The translations under genes were made by a program, and so were the position numbers. Below are positions 1 through 5,836 of a stretch of DNA of 8,386 bases, piece by piece (the stretch's first letter is position 1; each line of letters opens with the position of its first letter). This stretch comes from an uncultured Eubacteriales bacterium (GTDB lineage Bacteria > Bacillota > Clostridia > Oscillospirales > Oscillospiraceae): the NCBI GenBank assembly GCA_900550585.1, contig URST01000081.1:1-8386 (forward strand), given 5' to 3'. A model generated the notes under the pieces. It saw nothing but the letters and a program-made list of their open reading frames with translations. It had not been told where the DNA came from and did no database searches.

Positions 1-173
1 AGAAGGTCGGCGACCACGTGGCCGAGGGCGACGTGCTGTGCAAGATCGAAACGGATAAGGCAGTTACGGATGTGGAGTCCACCGTCAACGGAACACTGTG
101 CGAGATCGTGGCACAGGAGGGCGACACAGTGGAGATCACCAAGACGATCGCGTGGGTGGAAGTCGATGGCTGA
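1..173 (+). CDS. Free-standing lipoyl-domain protein of a 2-oxo acid/acetoin-type dehydrogenase complex (5' partial)
   Basis: The reading frame is open from the window edge (first full codon at 3) and stops with TGA at 171-173, leaving 56 visible residues. They form the C-terminal two-thirds of a biotinyl/lipoyl domain: KVGDHVAEGD, then the lipoylation turn ETDKA with the acceptor lysine at codon 57-59, then the second half-barrel with VNGTLCEI and GDTVEI. In the family this lysine carries lipoate and shuttles acyl groups between E1, E2 and E3. The protein ends directly after the domain (WVEVDG), with no Ala/Pro linker, no peripheral subunit-binding domain and no catalytic domain, so it is a small carrier rather than a normal E2 N-terminus. 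The next gene starts inside its last codons (8-nt overlap), implying coupled translation. The N-terminus and anything before it lie outside the window. A biotin carrier domain is less likely because the motif is DKA, not MKM. Confidence 0.88.
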   Translation, partial: KVGDHVAEGDVLCKIETDKAVTDVESTVNGTLCEIVAQEGDTVEITKTIAWVEVDG

Positions 174-819
174 TATTGAGAAGAAATTGACGCCTGTGGG
201 CAAGGCCATGGGCAAGCAGATGGTCCGCAGCTGGCAGATCCCCCAGTTCGCCGTGGAGACGGAGATCGACTGCGAGCCGATGATCGCCTACCGCAAGTCG
301 CTGGGCTTCAAGCCCTCCTACACCACCATTCTGGCCAAGGCCGTGGCGGATACGCTGGCCGACTTCCCTGTGATCCGCTCCAGCTGGGCGGAGGACCATC
401 TGGTCATTCACGAGGATATCCATATCGGCATCGCGGTGGATACGCCCCGCGGCCTGCTGGTCCCCGTCATCCGCGATGTGGACAAAAAGAGCCTGGAGGA
501 GGTACACGCCGGCATGGAGGAGATCAAGGCCGGCTCCGCCAAGGGCCTGTATACCATGGAGCAGATGACCGGCGGCGTATTTACCATCAGCAATCTGGGT
601 ATCTTTAATGTGGACTTCTTCAACGCCATCGTTTCTTCGCCGGAGGGCGCGATCCTGGCGGTGTCCAAGATGTCCGAAAAGCCCGTGGTGAAGAATGGCC
701 AGATCGTGATCGGCAAGACCATGCGCATGGCCATCTCCTCCGACCACCGGATGATCGACGGCGCTACCGCCGCCAAGTTTATGACGGCTCTGGCCGCCCG
801 GCTGGAGAGCCTGGCCTGA
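166..819 (+). CDS. 2-oxo acid dehydrogenase E2 catalytic-domain protein (acyltransferase core without lipoyl or subunit-binding domains)
   Basis: This 217-residue protein corresponds almost exactly to the catalytic core of dihydrolipoamide acyltransferases, which move the acyl group from lipoyl-lysine to CoA. The core begins at once: LTPVGKAMGKQMVRSWQIPQ (residues 8-27) matches the usual first helix and strand of the domain. Other family stretches are VPVIRDVDKKSL, GGVFTISNLGIF and near the C-terminus DHRMIDG, with catalytic His194 and Asp198. Typical E2 proteins exceed 400 residues because lipoyl and subunit-binding domains precede the core; here both are absent from this polypeptide. I chose ATG 166 over in-frame codons further upstream because those overlap the lipoyl gene and give a non-family N-terminus. 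A weak GGAAG (158-162) lies only 3 nt before it, so initiation probably depends on coupling to the preceding gene. The FGGY kinase follows after 20 nt. Whether the complex acts on acetoin, pyruvate or another substrate cannot be told from E2 alone. Confidence 0.92.
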   Translation: MADIEKKLTPVGKAMGKQMVRSWQIPQFAVETEIDCEPMIAYRKSLGFKPSYTTILAKAVADTLADFPVIRSSWAEDHLVIHEDIHIGIAVDTPRGLLVPVIRDVDKKSLEEVHAGMEEIKAGSAKGLYTMEQMTGGVFTISNLGIFNVDFFNAIVSSPEGAILAVSKMSEKPVVKNGQIVIGKTMRMAISSDHRMIDGATAAKFMTALAARLESLA

Positions 820-828
820 AAACGGGAT

Positions 829-834
829 AGGAGG
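829..834 (+). promoter_or_regulatory. Ribosome binding site AGGAGG of the FGGY kinase
   Basis: A perfect AGGAGG lies between the E2 stop and the kinase. The frame offers TTG 837, ATG 840 and ATG 843. Spacing is 2, 5 and 8 nt, so TTG 837 is excluded and either ATG is workable. Confidence 0.8.
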
Positions 835-839
835 CATTG

Positions 840-2309
840 ATGATGGGAGAATACATTCTTGCCATTGACCAAAGCACCACCACGACCAAGGCGATCCTGT
901 TCGACCGCCGCTCCAATGTGGTGGAGCGCTGCGATGTGATGCACAAGCAGATCTCTCCCCGGCAGGGCTGGGTGGAGCATGACCCCACGGAGATCTGGCA
1001 CAATATCGTGGAGGCGATCCGCCAGGTCATTGAGAAGTCCGGCGTTGCCAAACGCGACATCGCCTTCATCGCCGTGACCAACCAGCGGGAGACCACCATG
1101 ATGTGGACCGCCGAGGGCGGCCCGGTGTACAACGCCATCGTGTGGCAGTGCTCCCGTGCGGACTACATCGTCCGCCGGCCGGAGATCCAGCAGCACAGCG
1201 ATTACATCACCGAGGCCACCGGCCTGCAGCTGTCCCCCTATTTTTCCGCGGCGAAGGCCTGCTGGATCAAGGAGAACACGCCTGCGCAGACGGGGCTGAT
1301 GTTCGGCACCATGGACAGCTGGGTGATCTGGAACCTCACGGGCAGGCACGTCACCGACTATTCCAACGCCTCCCGCACGCAGCTGTTCAACATTCGTGAG
1401 CTGAAGTGGGACGAAAAGCTGCTGAAGATATTCGGCCTGCAGGATGTGCAGATGCCGGAGGTCCACTTCTCCGACGAGATCTACGGCTACACCACGGTGG
1501 ACGGCATTTTTGACGAGCCGATCCCGGTGGCGGGCGATATGGGCGATTCCCACGGCGCGCTGTTCGCACAGATGTGCTGGGAGCGCGGCATGGGCAAGTG
1601 CTCCTTCGGCACCGGCGGCTCCCTGATGGTCAACATCGGCGACAAACCCATGCGCTCCGCCAGCCGCCTCAACACCTCCATCGCGTGGGGCCTGGACCAC
1701 AAGGTGTCCTATGTGTTCGAGGGCACCATCGTGTGCATGGGCGATACCATCCGCTGGCTGAAAGACCAGATGGAGTTGATCGACAGCAGCGCCCAGTCCG
1801 GCGAGTTTGCTGAAATGGTGGATTCCACGCAGGGCGTATACCTGGTGCCGGCCTTTACCGGGCTGGGCGCACCCTACTGGCAGAGCAACGCCCGCGCCAT
1901 GATCTGCGGCATGAACCGCTTCACCGACAAGCGCCATATCGTGCGCGCCGGTGTGGAGTCCATCACCTACCAGATGCGCGACATTATCGAACCCATGATG
2001 GCGGACGCGGACTTCACCCTCGGCGAGCTGCGGGTGGACGGCGGGCCGACCAACAACAAATTCCTGATGCAGTTCACGGCGGATATCCTGAACACCCGCA
2101 TCGTGCGGAACAAGGTGGAGGAGCTCTCCGCCCTTGGCTCCGCCTTCGCGGGCGGACTGGCTACCGGCTTCTACAAGAGCTACGACGAGATCGCGGCACT
2201 GCGCCAGACCAACGCGGAGTATGTGCGCGCCATGCCTGCGCAGCAGGCGGAGGAGCTGTACAAGGGCTGGAAGGACAGCGTGGACATGCTGATAAGCGGC
2301 ATCAAGTAA
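840..2309 (+). CDS. FGGY carbohydrate kinase, glycerol kinase (GlpK) family, with altered substrate pocket
   Basis: This 489-residue ATP-dependent kinase has the full two-domain FGGY architecture, and its length is normal for glycerol kinase. Signatures in order are the phosphate-binding turn DQSTTTTK (10-17), GWVEHDP, NQRETT (81-86), YNAIVWQC, SPYFS, NASRTQLFNI, AGDMGDS (231-237), FGTGG (257-260), PAFTGLGAPYW and VDGG. By eye, the E. coli GlpK glycerol contacts Arg83, Glu84, Trp103, Tyr135 and Asp245 are all kept. Gln246 is replaced by Ser237 and Phe270 by Ser261, and the usual DQGTT is DQSTT. The family is certain, but glycerol as substrate is not; a different or larger polyol, triose or ketose is possible. 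The gene follows E2 by 20 nt and ends one base before the terminator, so it is probably last in its operon. ATG 843 is an equally plausible start, one residue shorter. Confidence 0.9.
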   Translation: MMGEYILAIDQSTTTTKAILFDRRSNVVERCDVMHKQISPRQGWVEHDPTEIWHNIVEAIRQVIEKSGVAKRDIAFIAVTNQRETTMMWTAEGGPVYNAIVWQCSRADYIVRRPEIQQHSDYITEATGLQLSPYFSAAKACWIKENTPAQTGLMFGTMDSWVIWNLTGRHVTDYSNASRTQLFNIRELKWDEKLLKIFGLQDVQMPEVHFSDEIYGYTTVDGIFDEPIPVAGDMGDSHGALFAQMCWERGMGKCSFGTGGSLMVNIGDKPMRSASRLNTSIAWGLDHKVSYVFEGTIVCMGDTIRWLKDQMELIDSSAQSGEFAEMVDSTQGVYLVPAFTGLGAPYWQSNARAMICGMNRFTDKRHIVRAGVESITYQMRDIIEPMMADADFTLGELRVDGGPTNNKFLMQFTADILNTRIVRNKVEELSALGSAFAGGLATGFYKSYDEIAALRQTNAEYVRAMPAQQAEELYKGWKDSVDMLISGIK

Positions 2310-2310
2310 G

Positions 2311-2365
2311 CGTACAAAGAAAAAAAGATGACGGCCTTGGGCCGTCATCTTTTTTTCTTTGTACG
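2311..2365. terminator. Bidirectional Rho-independent terminator between convergent genes
   Basis: This is a perfect inverted repeat with 26-bp arms (2311-2336 and 2340-2365) and a 3-nt loop TTG. The GC-rich core GATGACGGCC/GGCCGTCATC is flanked by A7 on the left and T7 on the right, so each strand gives a stem followed by a U-tract. It begins one base after the kinase stop and ends 7 nt from the stop of the minus-strand hydrolase, so it serves both converging transcripts. Confidence 0.95.
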
Positions 2366-2372
2366 TCCGGCC

Positions 2373-3047
2373 TCACACGTCGAACGTGACCGTCTGCAGG
2401 AACCGGTCCAGCACAACGGTGTTGGGCAGACCCTGCATGGCGTGCTCCACCGCGCGATGGAAGCCCAGTGGGTCGTTGCTGGCGGGGGGCAGGTGCGTCA
2501 GCACCGTGCAGCGCGGCGCCATGGCGTTCAGCGCCTTGCGGGCGCTGGACAGCGTGACCCACGGGAAGTTGAGAATGGCCACATCCGGGCGCAGACCGTC
2601 CACCAGCGCAAAGACCTCCGGGAAACGGGGGTCGGCATCGCCGGGGCAGAAAATGCGGCGGCCCTCCGCTTCGATCAGGTATCCGTAGTTCTGCACCTGA
2701 GGGGCGGACTCCTGATGGGCGTGGTGCAGCGGGAACCACTGCACGCTGTACGCCTCCCGCAGCAGCCGGGTGCCGGACAGCTCCTTCCACGGGCGGATCA
2801 CCTCCATCTCCGGAAAGCGGTCCGCGGCCATGGCGGTAAAGGTGTCAGAGTAGTGATCCGGGTGGCAGTGGGTCACCAGCAGCAGGTCGGGCGGAAAGAC
2901 CGTGTCCAGCAGCTCCTCCGCCTGCTGGGGCGTCAGCGCCGCGAAGCCGTTGACCGCGTGGCGCGGCAGGGCATCCAGCAAAAACCGCACGGAGCCGATG
3001 GTGACATATACGCCGGCATTGGCTGTATGGCAAACGGAGCAGACCAC
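2373..3047 (-). CDS. MBL-fold (metallo-beta-lactamase superfamily) metal-dependent hydrolase
   Basis: This 224-residue protein has the metal-binding HxHxDH motif as THCHPDHYSD, with ligand candidates His60, His62, Asp64 and His65. Further candidate ligands follow in HHAHQE, the Asp of GDAD and the His of LTHLP near the C-terminus, matching the usual order of a two-metal site. There is no signal peptide, so it is probably cytoplasmic. It resembles the UlaG-like/COG2220 branch of general hydrolases, but the substrate is unknown. I place the start at GTG 3045-3047 because AAAGGAG (3057-3063) directly abuts the upstream ATG at 3054-3056 (zero spacing) and sits 9 nt before the GTG. The ATG would add three residues. 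It lies downstream of the E3 gene on the same strand, 81 nt away, with a hairpin between. No separate promoter is visible, so it is likely co-transcribed. Its link to the dehydrogenase complex is unproven. Confidence 0.85.
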   Translation of the reverse strand: MVCSVCHTANAGVYVTIGSVRFLLDALPRHAVNGFAALTPQQAEELLDTVFPPDLLLVTHCHPDHYSDTFTAMAADRFPEMEVIRPWKELSGTRLLREAYSVQWFPLHHAHQESAPQVQNYGYLIEAEGRRIFCPGDADPRFPEVFALVDGLRPDVAILNFPWVTLSSARKALNAMAPRCTVLTHLPPASNDPLGFHRAVEHAMQGLPNTVVLDRFLQTVTFDV

Positions 3048-3056
3048 GAAAAACAT

Positions 3057-3063
3057 CTCCTTT
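3057..3063 (-). promoter_or_regulatory. Ribosome binding site AAAGGAG that selects a GTG start
   Basis: Read on the minus strand the sequence is AAAGGAG followed immediately by ATGTTTTTCGTG. The adjacent ATG is too close to be used efficiently, while the in-frame GTG three codons later has 9-nt spacing. Confidence 0.6.
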
Positions 3064-3084
3064 CCGGAACGGTGGGACAGATCC

Positions 3085-3114
3085 GCAGGCCCGCCCGTTT
3101 GCGGGCGGGCCTGC
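3085..3114 (-). terminator. GC-rich intercistronic hairpin after the E3 gene, lacking a U-tract
   Basis: The perfect 13-bp arms (3085-3097 and 3102-3114) flank a 4-nt loop. It starts 14 nt beyond the E3 stop on the minus strand. What follows in that direction is GGATCTGTCC rather than a T-run, so it is not a classical intrinsic terminator. It may lower read-through into the hydrolase gene or protect the 3' end of E3 mRNA. Confidence 0.5.
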
Positions 3115-3128
3115 CTTGGAAGTCGGGA

Positions 3129-4499
3129 TCAGGCGGAGTGGACGGAGCGTCCGAACGCGGCCAGCGCCGCCTCGCGGACCATCTCGCACAGGGACGGATG
3201 GGCCACGATGGTCTTTTCCCACTGGTCGGTGGTCCAGCCCTCCGCCACGGCGGCTACGGCGAAGGCGATCATCTCAGAGGAATTTTCACCCACGATGGTG
3301 ACGCCCAGCGTCTTTGTGGTCGCCTTATCGGCCACCACGAACACGCGGCCCACGGCGCCCTCTGCCAGCGCCATGCCGTTGGCGCTGTAATCAAAGGAGC
3401 CCATCACCGGCTCGTACCCGGCCTGTGCGGCGGCCTCGGTGGTCAGACCCACAGAGGCCAGCACCGGCAGCGTGTAGGTGCAGACGGGCACCGGCATGGT
3501 GCCGTAGGGCTTGTCCTCGCCCAGAATATCGGCCAGCGCGGCCTCGCCCTCGGCATAGGCGGCGTGGGCCAGCTGATAGCCGCCCACCACGTCGCCGATG
3601 GCGTAAACGCCGGGCAGATTGGTGCGCAGGTGGTCATCCACCACGATGCAGTGCTTCTGATCCAGCGCCAGGCCCAGCGCCTGCGCGTCGATGCCGGTGA
3701 GGTTGGTCCTGCGCCCGGCGGCCATCAGGACCTGCTCGCAGTCCACGGACTCCTCGGCGCCGCCGATCTCATAGACCGCGCGCAGCAGCTGGCCGTTCTT
3801 CTCGATGCGCAGCATTTTCGCGCCGGTCTTCAGCACGATGCCCAGCTTCTTCATCTCCCTTGTCAGGATGCGCACGGCCTCCTTCTGTTCGCGGGGCAGC
3901 AGCTCGGGCATCATCTCCACCACGGTGATCTGCGTGCCGTAGGCCGCGAAGGCGCAGGCCAGCTCCAGGCCGATGACGCCGCCGCCCATGACCACCATGC
4001 TGGCGGGCAGCGTGGGCAGCGCCAGCGCGCCGGTGGAGTCGATGCAGTACTCGTACCCGGGGACGGGGATCATCATCGGCACGCTGCCGGTGGCGATGAC
4101 CACGTTTTTGCCGCTGTACTGCTGGCCGCCGCATTCCACCACGCGGTCGGCCTTCAGAACGGCCTCTCCGGTGATCACCGTGACGCCGCTTTTCTTCAGC
4201 AGGAAGCTGACGCCGCCCACCAGCTTGGCGGTAACGTCGCTCTTGCCCTTCTGGACCTGCTGGTAGTTGAGACTGCCGGCCTCCATAAAGATCTCCTTCT
4301 TCACCAGACCGCGGAGCTTCTCCAGGGTGTTGGCCTTGTCCACCAGATACTTGGTGGGGATGCAGCCGATGTTCAGGCAGGTGCCGCCTAGGTGCTCCTT
4401 TTCAAAGAGCGCCACCTTCAGGCCCTTGCGGGCCGCCGCGATAGCCAGAGAGTAGCCGCCGGGGCCGCCGCCGATCACGAGAATGTCAAACGTTTCCAT
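3129..4499 (-). CDS. lpdA: Dihydrolipoyl dehydrogenase (E3)
   Basis: This is a 456-residue FAD- and NAD-dependent disulfide oxidoreductase that reoxidises dihydrolipoyl groups with NAD+, the last step of the complex. FAD binding is GGGPGG (10-15). The redox-active pair is Cys41 and Cys46 in GGTCLNIGCIPTK. The NAD-binding fold is VVMGGGVIGLE, the second FAD motif is YAIGDV, and the C-terminal active-site pair is His434 and Glu439 in HPSLCE. Length is normal and there is no fused N-terminal lipoyl domain, unlike some E3 proteins of acetoin complexes, so it must use the free lipoyl protein or another carrier. Start ATG 4497-4499 is supported by GGAGGG (minus strand, 4508-4513) with 8-nt spacing. 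It is transcribed away from the regulator, from its own strong promoter at 4550-4577. Related enzymes such as mercuric or glutathione reductase share the fold, but the CLNIGCIPTK motif and the context favour E3. Confidence 0.95.
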   Translation of the reverse strand: METFDILVIGGGPGGYSLAIAAARKGLKVALFEKEHLGGTCLNIGCIPTKYLVDKANTLEKLRGLVKKEIFMEAGSLNYQQVQKGKSDVTAKLVGGVSFLLKKSGVTVITGEAVLKADRVVECGGQQYSGKNVVIATGSVPMMIPVPGYEYCIDSTGALALPTLPASMVVMGGGVIGLELACAFAAYGTQITVVEMMPELLPREQKEAVRILTREMKKLGIVLKTGAKMLRIEKNGQLLRAVYEIGGAEESVDCEQVLMAAGRRTNLTGIDAQALGLALDQKHCIVVDDHLRTNLPGVYAIGDVVGGYQLAHAAYAEGEAALADILGEDKPYGTMPVPVCTYTLPVLASVGLTTEAAAQAGYEPVMGSFDYSANGMALAEGAVGRVFVVADKATTKTLGVTIVGENSSEMIAFAVAAVAEGWTTDQWEKTIVAHPSLCEMVREAALAAFGRSVHSA

Positions 4500-4531
4500 T
4501 GTATGTGACCCTCCAAAATTAGTAATATTTT

Positions 4532-4544
4532 AAGGAATATTTCC
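4532..4544. promoter_or_regulatory. Candidate operator AGGAATATTTCCT at the E3 transcription start
   Basis: A perfect 5-bp inverted repeat with a 3-nt centre lies just downstream of the E3 -10 box and overlaps the predicted start point (about 4543). That is a typical repressor position. The LacI-type protein encoded divergently is the obvious candidate, but LacI-family sites more often have a central CG, so this assignment is weak. Confidence 0.35.
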
Positions 4545-4549
4545 TCTTT

Positions 4550-4577
4550 TACTATATCACCCACCTGAAAAATGTCA
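4550..4577 (-). promoter_or_regulatory. Sigma-A-type promoter for the E3 gene
   Basis: Read on the minus strand there is a consensus -35 TTGACA (4572-4577), a 16-nt spacer and -10 TATAGT (4550-4555). This predicts a leader of roughly 45 nt before the E3 start codon. It is the best promoter match in the window. Confidence 0.75.
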
Positions 4578-4655
4578 AGCATAATCGGACTATCTTTGTG
4601 TAAAATGTGGAGGACAGCGCGGGAACTGGCAAAGTTACCAGACAAACCGGTGGGT

Positions 4656-4667
4656 TTTTGGCCAAAA
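4656..4667. promoter_or_regulatory. Perfect 12-bp palindrome TTTTGGCCAAAA, candidate operator
   Basis: The fully symmetric 12-mer lies in the divergent intergenic region, about 30 nt upstream of the regulator's candidate -10 box and about 80 nt upstream of the E3 -35 box. Its symmetry and place suggest a protein-binding site, possibly for autoregulation. An imperfect partner TGGCAAAGTTACCA lies at 4627-4640. No binding protein can be assigned from sequence alone. Confidence 0.35.
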
Positions 4668-4674
4668 TCACATC

Positions 4675-4703
4675 TTCCATTTGCCGCCGGGCTGATGTAT
4701 ACT
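4675..4703 (+). promoter_or_regulatory. Candidate promoter for the LacI-family regulator operon
   Basis: A good -10 TATACT (4698-4703) is preceded at 17-nt spacing by a poor -35 TTCCAT (4675-4680). The leader to the GTG start would be about 40 nt. The weak -35 fits a low-expression or activator-assisted regulator promoter. Confidence 0.45.
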
Positions 4704-4751
4704 GTTTAGTAATAATTGAGCAGTCCAATACGAAGGGCGGGAGCAGAAAGC

Positions 4752-5813
4752 GTGAGCGGAAAACGAGTGACCATGCGGGATATCGCGGAGATGGCCGGCG
4801 TGTCCCAGTCGGCGGTGTCCATGATCCTGAACCAGCGGTATGACGCCTTTCCGGAGGAGACGGTGCAGCGCGTTCTGGAGGCGGCCAAGTCCGCCAACTA
4901 CCAGATGCGGAAACGGGCCGGACGGACGGCGCGGAGCCGCCACATCCTGGCCATCACCGTGCAGGTCACGAACCCCTACTACGCCGAGATGCTGCAGAGC
5001 CTGGACCGGGCCGCCATCGCCCAGGGCATCCGCATCACCGCGGTGAGCACCTACCACCACCCGGAGCTGGAGGCGGACGCGCTGGATATGGCCATCCGGC
5101 AGCACTATCTGGGCGTGATCTTCCTGTATCCGGCGGACGGTACGGAGGCCTATGAAAAGGCCAATGCGCAGATCCCCATCGTGACCATCTGCGATAAGTC
5201 CAGCCGGGTGCATGGGGATATCGTGGAGATGAACCACTTCGAGGCGGGCGCCATTGCCGCCGATCACCTGATCTCCATGGGGCACCGGCGGATCGCCGTG
5301 CTGTCCCACGCCTCGGACCGGAACACCACGGCCGGCGCCACCCGGCTGGCCGGTATTCTGGCGGAGATCCGGAAGAACGGCGACCAGCAGCCCCCGCTGA
5401 TCCTGACCCACGCGGACAGCTGGAGCAGCATGCTGAACGAGAGAAGCTACCACTATCAGACGGGCTACGATCTGGCCCAGGACCCGCAGATCGCGGAGAA
5501 GGGCATTACCGGACTGATCTGTGTCAATGACCTGATGGCCTACGGCGCCATCGACGCGCTGGCCCGGCAGGGCTGCCGCGTGCCGGAGGACCTGTCCGTC
5601 ATCGGGTCGGATGACATCCTGTTTTCTCAGATGGAGCGTGTCTCTCTGACCACCATCGAATATCACCCGGATGTGGTGGCGCGGGCCGCCCTGACCACGC
5701 TCCTGAACCGGACGGACCTGTCCACCGAGGAGCAGATATGGGCGGGGATCGCACGCTTTCAGGTACAATGCCAGCCAACACTGGTGATACGCGGCTCCAC
5801 CGGGCCGGTCTGA
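4752..5813 (+). CDS. LacI/GalR-family transcriptional regulator
   Basis: This 353-residue DNA-binding regulator has an N-terminal LacI helix-turn-helix, VTMRDIAEMAGVSQSAVSMI at about 6-25. The hinge region is followed from about residue 60 by a periplasmic-binding-protein-like effector domain (ILAITVQVTNPYYAEML). Late family motifs are CVNDLMAYGAIDAL and VPEDLSVIGSDD. I use GTG 4752 as start: it has GGGAG (4739-4743) 8 nt upstream and puts the helix-turn-helix at the usual distance from the N-terminus. The longer frame from TTG 4716 adds a non-family extension. The effector is probably a sugar, polyol or small metabolite, judging from the family and the adjacent FGGY kinase. Its most likely targets are the divergent E3 promoter, its own promoter and perhaps the operon upstream of the window. 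Repressor or activator action is not decidable here. The lipoate ligase gene follows after 23 nt. Confidence 0.92.
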   Translation: MSGKRVTMRDIAEMAGVSQSAVSMILNQRYDAFPEETVQRVLEAAKSANYQMRKRAGRTARSRHILAITVQVTNPYYAEMLQSLDRAAIAQGIRITAVSTYHHPELEADALDMAIRQHYLGVIFLYPADGTEAYEKANAQIPIVTICDKSSRVHGDIVEMNHFEAGAIAADHLISMGHRRIAVLSHASDRNTTAGATRLAGILAEIRKNGDQQPPLILTHADSWSSMLNERSYHYQTGYDLAQDPQIAEKGITGLICVNDLMAYGAIDALARQGCRVPEDLSVIGSDDILFSQMERVSLTTIEYHPDVVARAALTTLLNRTDLSTEEQIWAGIARFQVQCQPTLVIRGSTGPV

Positions 5814-5836
5814 CTACTGACATAAGGAGAATCACT

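Noticed and set aside
166..173. Frameshift or sequencing error breaking one fused E2 gene
   Set aside because: The lipoyl domain ends and the catalytic core begins at natural domain boundaries, and the core opens with its own ATG. A single indel would not also delete the linker and subunit-binding domain. Read-level data could still overturn this.
408..2348. 646-codon open frame on the minus strand across E2 and the kinase
   Set aside because: It is antisense to two clear genes, is His/Gly/Ala/Arg-rich with no domain logic, and starts inside the terminator palindrome. GC-rich codon use keeps the opposite frame open.
2328..4391. 687-codon open frame on the plus strand across the hydrolase and E3
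   Set aside because: This is the mirror case. Its N-terminus (MTALGRHLFFFVR) nearly repeats that of the other shadow frame only because both begin in the same palindromic terminator. It is antisense to two real genes.
4500..4751. Riboswitch or small RNA in the divergent intergenic region
   Set aside because: I see promoters and short DNA palindromes but no conserved riboswitch core and no terminator-antiterminator pair.
4607..4843. 78-codon frame in the divergent intergenic region
   Set aside because: It runs through the regulator's promoter and into its helix-turn-helix in another frame, has no ribosome site, and its composition looks non-coding.
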